From Hoplostethus atlanticus (lineage: Eukaryota > Chordata > Actinopteri > Trachichthyiformes > Trachichthyidae), in assembly GCA_034670405.1 (NCBI GenBank), contig JAXDDX010000004.1, positions 11,178,501 to 11,242,500 of the forward strand: a stretch of 64,000 nucleotides of DNA, read 5' to 3'. Positions 23,530 to 35,800 of this stretch are shown here, piece by piece. Position 1 is the first letter of the stretch; every line of letters starts with the position of its first letter. Under the pieces are notes generated by a model. That model searched no databases and was not told where the DNA came from. It worked only from the letters and a program-made list of their open reading frames with translations. Made by a program: the position numbers and the translations under genes.

Positions 23530-24620
23530 GGCCTATTGCATCTCATCAAAGCAAATTTCAAATCATCCTTCTACAATAATAACAATAATGATGACCTTTA
23601 TTTACATACTCTTAAACAGTTTACAAAGTACTTCACATCTGAAGAAACAGCACAACATATGGAATACAAAGAGATAAGGCAACAAAATGAATTAAAAACT
23701 AAAACAAAAGAATAAAGGACAAATTTAGATATCTCATTGAATAAAAGATAGTCTAAAAATGAATCTTAAGCAGAGATCTAAAATATCACACTGATTTAGC
23801 TAGCCTGAGTTCCTCCAACAGGTCGCTCCACAATCTTGGGGCCCTCATGGTGAATGTCTGGTCAGCTTTGGTCTTCGGTGTAGAACAAGTAACCAATAGG
23901 GCCCTGCAGGATCTCAGGGGGTCATAGGAGGTTAAAAGCAATATAGCTAGCGGCCAGACCTTGCCGACTGTTACAAGTAATCAGTGAAATATTACAACCA
24001 ATTCTAAAACAACCAGTGTAGAGATGCCAGAATTGGGGTCATAAGGTCTTTTCATTTAGCACCAGCTGAAGATGAGAAACGTCTGACTGAGACAGCTGTA
24101 AAGGTAGTTAAATGAGATTATATAAAACCGTGAAGGACATTCGAAATTGTCTGCGGATAAAAAATGTTTTTTTGATGCATTCCTCAACTGAAAGAAAAGG
24201 TCAGATTCCTGTCCACTTCATATCATAAAGAAAGTTGTTTAGAGTGTCAAGGATGTTTGGATCATTGGGTTTTAATGGAACATAAAGATGAGTATCATCT
24301 GCATAGCAATTGTTTTTGCTTGACGAGGCCATTGCAGCAGCAAGTAGTAATAGGACACGTTACATGGCCACGTACAGTGATAAAAGGATTGGACCAAAAA
24401 TAGAGCCCTGTGGCACCCAACATGTGATTTTTGCTGAAGAGGATGATGAGTTGCCAATGGTGGTGAAGGTTCTATTAGAAAGGTAGGAGAAGAACCAGTC
24501 CAGTGATAGGGCCGCTGATTCCCAGGGTTTAAGGCATATATAAAGGGTTGGTAAAGTTTGTGATTGTTAGTCCAGTGGAAATCTCCCATAATTGTAATCA
24601 TCTGGCTGAAAACATACATG
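23530..24620 (-). mobile_element. Decayed L2/CR1-like LINE reverse-transcriptase relic
   Basis: Read on the minus strand, three conserved parts appear in order. First is WVPQGSIFGPILL near 24420-24380, matching the LINE motif VPQGSxLGPxLF. Next is CYADDTHLYVPLKP near 24310-24270, the catalytic YADD box. Last is a C-terminal segment resembling LHWLPV.FRIDYKILL near 24020-23970. Frameshifts and stops interrupt the reading, so it is dead. A GDFHW string near 24570 may be the end of the endonuclease domain, which would imply an internal deletion. The 3' end near 23530-23600 is AT-rich with AATAATAACAATAATG. The clade is inferred from the YADDT-LYL...KP pattern. Confidence 0.75.
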
Positions 24621-25424
24621 CATAGATGCAGATTGGAGTTTTTAGCTATACAAATTTCTCAGAGACAGAGCTCCTCTGAAAGCAGAAATAATCTCATTGG
24701 TTGAGATAAACCTCTATGGGTGGATCTAAAGAGCCACAGTTTTTTTTAGCACTCTTTAGCTCAATACTGAAAAAAGTTACCTCTAAAACTAAGTTACCTC
24801 ACGTGTGGGTGAGTAGGAAAATGGCATTGATGCTCAATGTTGTTGTCATAAAATCAAAGCATTGGGAATACTTTCAGCCAGAGAAACTTTTCTTCCATTT
24901 CGAATCAAAACAGAGGATGGCGATAATTCAACTTCAAGATCAGGAGGTGGTAACAAAAGGAACGACTTGTTTAAAGGGTGACTGTAACACAATTACTGAA
25001 ACTGGAGCAGCAATCAGTTACACTACTCGTCACTGGGAAAGTAAAAAGATTTCTATGGCGCATTACCACCCAACGCAGGTCACAACTGACCCACATAATG
25101 GGAGAGATTGTAACAAGGTGTCTCAGTGTCTTTGAGACCTATGTGCTTTTTATGCCAAATGTATCTCCTACAACAACAGATTATTGGGCAAAAGGGTACA
25201 GTGTTTCAGTCATACCTGGTCTCCAAGGTCAGGCACTGTTGGCAATGAGACCATGTACATGTGAAGCATTTAAGTTTGAGGCTTTGACAGGTCTACCTCA
25301 CATACCTTGATTCCTTAATTAAGCACTTTTCCTGGCCGAGTTTACCTTGGAGTTCAACTAATGGAGCAAATTACTTTCTTGGCACCTGCAGTAGTGGAGG
25401 CACTTTCATTCTCATCAGTCACTT

Positions 25425-25735
25425 CCAGTGTGTGTGTGTGTATGTGTTGTATACTTCCACCCTTGTGAGAAACAGTTTGAGTTTTTAGACCTTCGGAGTG
25501 AGGACATTTTTAGGTCCTTTTGTCAGTTACTTCTTTAAGGGGCTAGATAAGAGTTAGGACTTGGATTTAGGGTTAAGATTAGAATTAAGATTAGGTTTAG
25601 GTTAGGGTAAGGATTAAGGTTAGGCATGTGGTGGTCAGGATTATGTTTAGGGTAAAGAATGAGGGAATGAATCAGCGCAAAATCCTCACAAAGATAGAAG
25701 TACAAGGATATGTGTGTGCGTGTGTCTGTGCGAGC
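25425..25735. repeat. Degenerate TTAGGG-like interspersed repeat with flanking GT
   Basis: The core at 25550-25630 is built from words such as GGTTAGGG, GATTAAGGTTAGG and GATTTAGGGTTAAG. It is preceded by GGACATTTTTAGGTCC and followed by CTCACAAAGATAGAAGTACAAGG and a GT run. The same arrangement is widely dispersed in fish genomes. It resembles telomere sequence only by composition and is not a perfect TTAGGG array. Confidence 0.55.
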
Positions 25736-26779
25736 TCCCGTTAAACAGGCCAATTAAGTGAGACCAGACTAAAGCTGGGTTGTCATGTCTCTGTGCAGTA
25801 GCAGCAGGAGTCCTTTAGAAAGCAACGAGCCATCACTAACCCCGTTAACACCAAGCCCTCCAGACCGACTGAAATCCCCCAGCTTGCTCTGTAGGCCTTT
25901 GGCTATAACTTTTTCCCTTTAATGAATGTTTGAATAGTCCAAGGCTATCTATTTCAAACGGCAAGACTTAAACTTGAATTCGAATTGATCTTATTTGTAG
26001 GAGATATCAGCTAACCTGCTATGCTAAACATGAGGACATTTGGATGAAGCCCTATGTTGTGAAAAGACAAATAAAAATCCTTTACAAAAAGAAAAATAGT
26101 ATACAAGAAAGTTTACAGTGATCCTATTCAAATATCACAGTAAAGGTTCCTGTTGCAATATTATAAGAATATTATACCATATTAAAGAATATTAATAGGA
26201 GAATAAGAAATACAATACGTGCAAATACCTACAGTTAGTCCGATAAGTACAATTACAATGCAGTCACACTAAAAGCCCCAATAGGAATATTACCCGAGTA
26301 TTACACGTTTACAGGCCTGAAATAAAATGAATGCATGTTCAGAGTATTATAATTAGTCTGTTTTTGAACCGTTTAAAATAAAAGTCGGAAATTTACAAGT
26401 GGAAAAACTTCAGAAAAAACTTCATTGATTCCAATAGTTAATCCATGTCAGTATCATTCATTTTCTGCTTGTTTACAGACTCTGCTTTAAGCCACAGGGG
26501 AAAAAAGCATTCCTTGAATGTTGCTACACAATACGCAATCAAGATCCAAAGCCGAGACATTTGACAGCTTAATGAGTTCAGGCTACAAAAAGGCCTGGTC
26601 CTGTTTGACCAATGCATAAACCGAGCTGAGAAAGGGCAAGCCCGTCTATTTAACTCACAGAAAAGAAACGAATAACTGCAGGGTGGAGGTGGATGCAGAC
26701 TAGGTCTTGTATATTAGGACCTGTTGAGACTTGCATGTTTTGTTCGGGAACCAGGAGGAGGGGTGCTATTTGCCCCCCT

Positions 26780-27000
26780 AATGAAATATGTCATTACGAG
26801 GAATTCATGTAACACAAAAGGGGCGACAGTCAAAAATTGCCCCACTGCTGTTCAGTAATTATATAGTTTGCCCTGGCAGCGCCTTGAGGCAGGTGGCTGG
26901 TCCATCATGCAAATGGCTTGGCTGTGCCGACATAATTAGCCACTGCGAGCCGCTTAAATTAACAATTAGCTAACATGCAATTCTGTCTACAACGCGGATA
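26780..27000. promoter_or_regulatory. Candidate conserved noncoding element with POU octamer
   Basis: Unique block with the octamer ATGCAAAT at 26907-26914, GACATAATTAGCC, TTAAATTAACAATTAGC and a GC-balanced centre (GCCCTGGCAGCGCC). The density of homeodomain cores next to a POU octamer fits a developmental enhancer between nkx2.1 and mbip. Conservation was not tested. Confidence 0.4.
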
Positions 27001-27329
27001 GTTCTCTTTTTAGGCCCATTGTCGCTGCATTTTATTCCGGTTGCTGAATTGCCCAGTAGGGTATAGCCTATGTTGGTTCTTGCGTGGTCAATTTACAGAC
27101 TATAAATGAACGGAAATCGACAGAGGGGCTTTACACACTAATCCCCGCAGGACCGAGTAGCTGGTAGAATAATGTCTCAAAAGCAAATTTATGTTAAACT
27201 CCTCGTTGGTCTGAGCCGTCACCAGCCTGTAACACACATCTCAGGGATGTCAGGGGTGACGGGCAGTTCAATGAAGGGGTGTCAGGTGTTGATAGTAAAA
27301 TGGCAATTTAACAGAAAACACCAGTGAAA

Positions 27330-27730
27330 GTGAGAGTGAATCAGACTCAGGGGCCAGGGCCACATGCTGCGTTTCTCTCAGCCGAAAGGTTCTGCTTTTC
27401 TAACCTCTCCACTGATCCCCTTGCAGCCGGCATCCTGAACACTATTGCCTTAGTACGGGGCCAATCACGGCCCACCCACCCTCTCATTATTCTAGCTGCC
27501 CTCCGACATGACACGGGAACAAAGTAGACATTAAGCAACATTAAACCCGGGGATGGGAGTAATCAGGAACCCGTTATCTGTTAATGAAGGAAAACACATG
27601 CGGAGCGATACACATAGCGAGTAATCAATAGAGGCCCGGACAAAGAGAATCGGAGCGCAAAAAAGGGAAATGCAAATCAATTAGAATCGTTGTTTGCTTT
27701 GAAACCGTTCAGTCTATTTCCATTAATTAC
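27330..27730. promoter_or_regulatory. Candidate conserved noncoding element with POU/homeodomain motifs
   Basis: Unique block containing CGTTATCTGTTAATG, GAGTAATCAATAGAGG, and ATGCAAAT at 27670-27677 directly followed by CAATTAG, then TTCCATTAATTACATG. The open frames on both strands (27324-27541) are short and featureless. The motif packing is that of a control element. Confidence 0.4.
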
Positions 27731-28359
27731 ATGTTCATTAAAAGTAATTCGTCTAGGCTACACAGCAACAACAGTTGTCTCCCCTTGTCCTTTTAAAGGA
27801 GTGATGGACAAGGCACTGGCTGGGGTCCAACTCGCTTTATTTAATCTGACTTAGACTTTGAATCAACTTCATAACTCTATGTTGAGGCCTAGAAAGCAAT
27901 CAATTGCATTCATTGTCATTGGGCTCAACAAGGCCTGACCTCTGCTGTTTTACATAGCATGCCTTAAAATGTCACGTTTTACCACCGTGATCAGCAGGCT
28001 GTCTTATCTCCTTTTACACAATCAGAGTTGCTTTTACCAAAGGCCCACTACCTCTTGTTGGTTGCTATAGCATTTTCAAGCACCATTCTGCTAAATCCCT
28101 ACCCCCACATAGACCTGCTCTGTGCACTTGTCATAAATTATCTTCAAGTGAAATGGCAAAAAAACGTGCGGGACCAAGCCGGACAGAGCACTTTACTGAG
28201 TCACACCTCAAAAACATTTGCAGCTTTATGTGACTTGACCCCAGCACAGTTTTCATACTACCAGATCATGTGTCTGGGTCTTTCAGTGCATAGCCTCTAA
28301 AGTTTGGCAGATCTATATTGTTGCTCCTGCGCTCATCTGCCTTCTGATCACCGCGATGT

Positions 28360-28740
28360 TATGTAATCACGTTTGGCAGCAGCAGTAAATCTGTAGGCTA
28401 GATACATTTCATGCAGAGCCGCCTCGTTATCCTACAGCCTGAAGTGCAAACATATGCGTCTAGGAAGGCAAGTGAGAAGAGCGCTGATTGGTCGATTAAT
28501 TAAATGTGCTCCCCAAAAATGCCCCCTAAAAGCACGCACAGATCCACAGTGCGGTACCTCCAAGTTTACTGGTGAGTGGAAATTGGAATCAGCCTCTTTA
28601 TTCTATGAGCCCCATCTTTGCCAAATTGAATGCAGATTGAAAATAATTTTTCAGCTCTTGACTTCTGCTATTCATGGCACTCTGAATTTGTTTGCTACTG
28701 TCACACTGCCGCACACATGTAAATAAAAGCATTTAAGTGA
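28360..28740. promoter_or_regulatory. Candidate noncoding regulatory block
   Basis: Unique DNA with GTTATGTAATCACG, GATTGGTCGATTAATTAAATG and a balanced core. No repeats are visible. The call rests on texture only. Confidence 0.25.
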
Positions 28741-30889
28741 ATCTTTCACGTGATTGTATTGGCATTTTGAGGGATATGTATAGCCTGTGTGCAGTGGAGT
28801 GGAAAGAAATATACTGTCAATATTCTTTCTTAATTCATTCTTTCATCTCTGGACGGTATTTCTTAGATTGTCAGAATCTATTTAGCCTTTTGATTGGTAA
28901 AATGTCTTATTTACATAATGTAAGCTGTAAATAACACAGAAGAGCCAATCATGAATGAATGGCAGATGTTAGAGCGCCTCAACATCTTAATTTAATATGT
29001 TAGACCTGCAAGCCTGCACACAACCATTGCATTTTATGGACTTTTCATAACAAAACACCTTAATATGCTTAATCTTTTGCTATCCTTGTCTGCAGCATGC
29101 TCTCCTCACCCTTACCTCCTTCTCCGGTGGTTTCCCAGTGCAGGACCAGTGCCTGCTGTGTTTTGGCAGGAAATCAATACAGGGGGGAAATCTGTTCTAA
29201 TCATCCGTACATTTACCATCACAATCAACAATCAAAGCCAAGACCTGAGTCTTTATTTGTAGGCCTGAGCCGTACAATTTTCCCACTGTGAAAGGCAGGC
29301 TAAATTAGAACCCTTGGTTCCTGTTAGCAGCTCTTAATGGCTCTGATTTGTGAACTGCTAAATGAGGTTATGTAAATTGATCCTGAATATAGGCATAGGC
29401 CCCCAGGTGACAGGTGCAGCCATCTGAAGGTGGGGGCAGGGAGGGAGTCATGAAACTAGGGGGGGGGGGTATCAAAGCAAGATTCACTGAGACAGTATTA
29501 GAGACAGCGCTGAGGTGGACTGTCTGTGCTTTGAGCAAAAAGTTGAAAACATTCAAAGGCAAATGCGCAGAAATCTGTTTTCAAAGAGTCATCATACATT
29601 ATTATTATATCATTGTCATTTAAAAAGATCCATCAGCTGTTGGGATTTCACTACCCAGACTAGTCTTGACACTGTTGTTCACCTCCAACACCAAAGATTT
29701 TCCCTGCCCAACTTTTATTTACACCCATAAGTACTTCCCGTGCTACTACTACCACTACTAAATGTTAACGGTTCAGAAAGGACTCAGATCCCCGACTGCA
29801 GCATCATTTTCATTTATCAGTTTTTCCTCGTTGTCAATAATAAACAGCTCATGTCTTCATCAGTATCTGGTGCTGGCAGACGGCCATGTTTCAGACGAGT
29901 CCCCATAGTTCTGAGGATATAATAACAAGGGAACTATCAACATGCAGCCTCTCAGGGGAAGACTGCAGAGTGATTGGAGCACTCTGACTCACTGCACTTC
30001 ACTTGTGCCATTTAGTCTCCCCAGGTTACTGCCACAGCTGCAAGGAGGACAACTTAGGAGCTCTGACTTGTTACCAGTGACTTGCACTGACTTCCTTGCA
30101 GCAGATATGAGTGCTGACAGCTTGTGTTATCTCATCAGCGTTACAGCTATTTCGTTTGTTTTTGCCAGGTGTGTGATGCTATTTGGTCCCAGGTAGGAGA
30201 CATCTACGCGAAACGTGCTTCACAGGCAGACAAAGGGAAGCATGCAGATGCATAACCCGAGTTACCTCCGTCTGAGGGAAAACATCTGAGCGTGGGTCAG
30301 GTAGGAGACCTCTTGAATCGCTCCGAGAGAATCTGGATTAAGCGGCGCGCGGTTGAACGTGGAAGAGCTGGAGTGCCGCTGCTCGCACACCTTACTCATG
30401 CTGATTGGAAACGTGGCGGGAACAGCAGTGTGCAGCGGTAAAAGCCAGTTAATAACTTCATGAGTATCCTCAGCGCTCTGTCCATATCAGTAATGGTCTC
30501 CACACACAGAAGTGGTTTAAAGCAATAACCCTTCCCTGCCTCCCCCTGTTGACTAACTTTCAAGAGAGCCTGTAATGCACTGGAATGTGGCATTGTCCCT
30601 ATTACATTAACTCACTTTGGTAAAGCTGGGTTTGGCTCTCACTGGATCTGCCTAGCAGTAAATGCAACAAGGAGGTGTTTTCTCTCTGACCTTGCTTGGC
30701 ATTTTGTTATTTAAAGTTAAAAACTAAAATGAATTATACAAACAGGCATGTTGGGCATTTTGGTGTTTTCCTGCTCAGGGTAAGCAAGTGGTTTTCCCTT
30801 TCAAAATAGAAGAAGAAGGCCAGATTCACCACCATCCATTTCCCATTAATTTCCATTAAGGAGTACATAACAGGAATTCTAGGCCCAAT

Positions 30890-30900
30890 ACGCACACACA

Positions 30901-30953
<53 letters not shown>

Positions 30954-30967
30954 ATACACACACACAC
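30890..30967. repeat. (CA)n microsatellite
   Basis: CA run with minor interruptions (ACATACAC, GAGATACAC). It creates artefactual Cys/Val frames on the minus strand. Confidence 0.95.
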
Positions 30968-32798
30968 GCACACTTTGTCGCTTATTCTTTTTAGTAGTGC
31001 AAGAGAATTTTGAAAGAGAAAGTTTGTTGAAAGAAACATTTCTAAATGATCATCTGCCATGGGGAGTGCAGCTCCAAGTTTGAAGAAAAGGACACATTTA
31101 ATTATTCCAGTCTCAGTAAAACAAGACAAAAACTTCCCCCTGCAATCCACTTGCCTCTCTGCATTTTACTTTCTCTTTCTCCTGACCCTCCCGGCTGGCC
31201 TTTACTCTGTCTCATGCTCTGTCAACATCATCTGCCACCGTGGAGCACACAGGCTCAAAAGCGAACCCTTTTACTTTCCTGCAGGTGGCTGATGTGACTG
31301 AGGCGAGAAGCAGCAACAATCCCTCTTCACTCCCTTTCCCTCCACCGCCACAGCTTCGTTTCCTACATAACACAAACTCCTTCTCCCTACCAAGATCCGA
31401 TTCTTGTCAACCAAAGTAAATATATCAAACACACCCGGCTAACTTGCATGAAAATAAAGGTATACTGCATGAAGCAATTTGTCTGCCTCTTTTATTTCAT
31501 CTTTTTTTTATTTTTTTTATTTCAAATAAAGCTGATTTCTACTTATGCATTTGAAGTAAAACTGTTCCTTATTTGTCAGATTTGAGCAACTTAAATTGTA
31601 ATTCCTGGCAATTTAAAGAACAAATTAATTGCAGCAGTTGCAGTCAGGCAAATTAAATGAGCAGTTTTTAATTTCTGAGCTCCTCGCTGTGTGGGAACAT
31701 TCAGCAGTGGCTCAGCATGTCAAACCATGTCAAGTGTTACAGTTCCCTTCCTGTTACAGGGGAAAAAAATATCACCCCAGAGATGAATTAAACTAAAAGG
31801 CTTGTCTTCAAACCCCTTCCTAAAATGATTAACCCTTGTAGAGAGCATTACTGAGTTCAGCTCTGAGTGGTTGTGCTTTCTCATTGCCTGTAATTGTTCT
31901 TTTTCTGTTGTTGCCTTCATCAGTCTCTCTCCTCATTATATGAAAAGAAGGGGAAAATGTTTGAATAGAGGAGGGAGATTTTCCCACAGTCACTCAACAC
32001 AGAAAAATACGCCATTGTGGCCAGGTTCCCATCCTAATACCCGGCCGCACACCCCCACCGTGGTTTGAGGGACCATGTTCTTATAATTGAGTGACCATTC
32101 TTTCTCCTGTTTGCTACAAAAAGTAAATGATGGAGAATACAGTTAAATGTAGCTATAAACCTTAATTAAATCTTGCAGGTAGTAATGTTTGATTGCCAAT
32201 TAATTTTATCATAAATCTAATTTGGCGTGAAAATATACAATTCATTGGAACAACAACATATTATATCTGATAGCTGTATGGTGGGCAGATACACAAATGC
32301 AGATATACATTTATTTTCCCATTTGAGTATGTACAGAGTATGTACATACAGAGTATGTACAAGGGATGATTTTCTTTTTGTTCCATCTTTCATCTTGTAT
32401 TGCTCCAGTTACTGTTCTGATCTACAGTAGGAGGTATATCCATATCCACCCAGGCTTTTTAACTCAAATTACATTTTATTCTTCTTCATAATATGAACAT
32501 TACTTTCAGGTTTCATTTACCAAGTATTTCACTGTGATTATCTGAATACATTAATGATGAAATGCTTTTTTTAATGTGATCACCCGATTGCTCAAATCTA
32601 TTCTATTCCATTCTATTCTATTCTATTCATTCCATTCCTGACGCTATTCCATTGAGACCTCTTATAATTTGCCCTGATGTGAAAATTGACTACTTTGAAA
32701 ACAACCCACACAAGGTTTGTGGTGCTGAATTACTATGGCCTTGTGTGTGTGCGTGTATGCAGCCTCGTGCTCATCTACTGCGCACTCCCGCATTCTAA

Positions 32799-32803
32799 CC
32801 AAT
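32799..32803 (+). promoter_or_regulatory. mbip: CCAAT box upstream of mbip
   Basis: AACCAATCAGGG is a near-ideal NF-Y site 34 bp before the mbip start codon, in a locally CG-containing stretch with no TATA box. Being this close, it would place the transcription start near or just before the ATG, giving a very short 5' UTR, or it lies within the 5' UTR. Confidence 0.4.
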
Positions 32804-32836
32804 CAGGGACCAGGATTCTGCAGATGCGGAAATTCA

Positions 32837-35800
32837 ATGGCGGAGAAAATGAAGCTCAGTGGAAATGCTCCTCCAAGCGACAGTAACATTTCTGACTTTA
32901 GAGACTGCATGCGTACGGTTTTGAAGTTAATAACAGACTTCGGGGAAGAGGTTGGTTCGCGTCGTTTCATCTGCGTAGCTGCACATATCAGTCCGTGCTT
33001 GCTGTTACATGCTATTGTTTTTAGCAACCGGGATAGCATAGCTGCTTTCCTGTATTGTCGCTATGCTCCCTTGGAAATGTCACATTATCACACAACGTTC
33101 AGACAGAGTTGTTCACCAGCAAGTAGCAACAAACGTACCTGCCCTTTGGTTGTTCTTTGGGGCCGAAAATGATGTAATTTCCTTGTAAATAGCCTCTTCC
33201 TTGCTGCTCTGCAAACGTGCAGGCAAGGCTCCACGCGCCAGTTTACCTCATGAATTTAAACACCTACTGTAGTCTGTAATTGCTGTTCTGGACAGGGTGA
33301 AATCCAGAGATCTTCCAATATATTTACCCTCATGTATATATCTGTTTTTGTATGTGTTTTTGAAATAAAAGCTTAAATTAGGTGATGGTGTACTGAAAAT
33401 AGACGTCAACGTGGACGCGGTGGGTTTGCCGTCATCTCCAGCTGCTCATGTTTACAGCTGCCTGCAGAAACACATCTATAAATTACAGGTAAGATGGGCC
33501 TCACAGCAAATTAGGCAATATGTTTTGGCATACTAGTCTATCATTTTGATGTTATAGGAATGGTATTATTTAGTAGTGGTAAGGTTCAGTATATCATTTT
33601 AGATGGTGCAATATTTTCAGATGGACTGTCATTCTTTCTGTGAATAAAGGGTAGTGTAGCACTGGTTCATTTTCCATTGGATGTTTGTATATAAGTGTGT
33701 ATAGAGAGGATCTCCCTTTTGTTTTTTAAGGCTGTTTCAGTCAGCCTCAAGACACTGGTGGATGCTGGAGGCCAGGCGTCATCCGTAAAGGACACATCAG
33801 GAGGACGCAAGGATGATGCTATTGTCTCGTCTTCACTCAAAGAGCAGATGACTGCGCCGTCTGGGCATCATCCTCCCACAGTTTGCAGAGGCATGTCAGA
33901 GTTTGAAGAGCGCAAGTCGCAGGCTGATGACCTCACGGTGCAGATCAGAGCCGGGAGGTCTGAGGTGGGTCTCTGACAGCAGATCAGTCAGCTGTTCAGG
34001 CTCTAACATTGTTAGAGCCCTCTTTACTCTCTGTCAAACAAATGAATAATCATAAGTAATTGCTCACGAGGATGTGCGCATGCAGTGATGCAGCAAAGCA
34101 AATGGTTGATGGAGACCCGATAAGCTGAGTTTAGCGGAAAATAAGGGGTCCTTCAGTGCTGTGGTCGGGTAAAATAGACCACGTTGCTGGAGGGCTTTGA
34201 GAGAGGGCCAGGTCCTTGATGGATTATGAAGTGGATGCTCATTACTTTGAGATTGCATGTGGATGAAGGACAAGAGGGCCCATTCTGTTGTGTATTTATT
34301 TTGGTAGTCAAGCAAACAGTATTCATTCTCCATGATTTGGTGATGGCAAGCAATTCAACTTTTTTGGCTACCTGGAATAATTTCCTACTCTATTCCCTAT
34401 TCCATGTAATGTCAATTGCAGCCACCTCCTTGATTGCCCCTGATCATTAGCATTAAACAGGCAAAAAAGGACACTGAAATGACACCTATCAGTAGCTCAT
34501 CAATCCACCACGCCTCATCAGTCTCTCATCAGTGTCCTCTTTCTGTTCCAAACCCAGATTGACCGAAGAATATCTGCATTTATGGAGCGCAAGCAGATGG
34601 AGATCAATGAAAACAATGTGCGGGAGTTTTGCAACGTGATCGACTGCAATCAGGGTGAGAATGGGAGCGAGGTGGAGGCAGGGTGCAGAAGGAGCCTGCA
34701 CACAGATTGCCAATGTTTGGGAGAGAGCTGATTTCCACAGGCGAGAGGTCAGGCTGAACTGCTCCAAGAGTGGGGCTGAAGTAGCTAACACATTCGGCCT
34801 CAAAATAAAACCAGCTTCATCCAGAAAACCAGGAGACAGAGGGCTTTTTTTAATTCAAAGGCGAATGTGAAAGGACATACTAACGGGCAACTTTATCGTC
34901 GAACTTAAAGAATGTTGAGACGCCCTCCACTCTTCATCTGATAAATTAGTTCATTTTTAAATTCATCATGTAAGACTAAGGACAAAGTGATTTGTTTTTC
35001 GTATACTTTCTTATTTTCTCCACAAATGTATGAATGGTATTTTTCTCCATTTATAGAAAACAGCTGTGCCAGAACAGATGCAGTATTCACTCCTTACCCA
35101 GGTTTTAAAAGTCATGTGAAAGGTAAGATAATTAATTTAGCCCCAAAATGTCAATTTGATAGAGTTACAGAATTACAATGATGTATCTTTGAATGTATTT
35201 TGAAAGGATTTCAAAGTCCCAAAATGTGTTCACTCTCTAGAGGATTATGTAATTCTTTAATTTGAGTAAAAACATGAAAATTGCCAACAGTCCAGTTACA
35301 AGGTTGTCACCTGACATTTACATTGTCAAATTTTCTTAGCCATTGTTTTTTCTTTTTTCAAAAAAACACCGTTAAGTCATAGTTTTTGGTTTTATCAATT
35401 TAGTTCACTCCACTTCAAACAAATGCACAGTGAGACAAAAAAAGAGAAAAATTACAGCTGCACAGACAATACAAAACACAAACAACAGCACAATGCAATA
35501 TTATCACTGCAATGCAATATTAAGCATTTGTTTGGTGTATGAGGTGATGCTACGGCTATTGTTGATACCTGTGAAAATGTAACTAAACAGCCCAACAGTT
35601 GTGTAGGAACTCGAAAAGCCTGCTAGACCCTGTAGTTAACTAGTATCTGGTTAAAATCTGTTCATGTGCCGTGTGCCTCGGCTGGCCAGTGACGCGGGTG
35701 GTGAACACTTACGGGCCACAGACTCGAAGTGGGGGAGGCCAGGGGGAGGCTGGGGAGCAGCAGAGGGGACCGGCGGCCAGAGACTGTGGAAATCCAGCCA

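Larger units (their letters stand above)
18042..32790. other. Intergenic region between nkx2.1 and mbip
   Basis: About 14.7 kb with no gene I can support. 18.0-22.9 kb is mostly unique AT-rich DNA with a TTA microsatellite and an intact-looking unique block around 18.5-18.8 kb. Repeats lie at about 22.96 kb, 23.53-24.62 kb (LINE), 25.43-25.74 kb and 30.89-30.97 kb. Unique enhancer-like blocks lie at 26.78-27.73 and 28.36-28.74 kb. The longest open frame (24716-25135) has no recognisable features. Confidence 0.6.

Noticed and set aside
24716..25135. 139-codon open frame beside the LINE relic
   Set aside because: No domain, no codon-use signature and no splice partners. It lies in repeat-rich DNA.
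25550..25640. Interstitial telomere array
   Set aside because: The units are degenerate (GGTTAGGG, GATTAAGG, GGATTTAGGG) and the flanks match a common dispersed fish repeat, so it is not evidence of a chromosome fusion.
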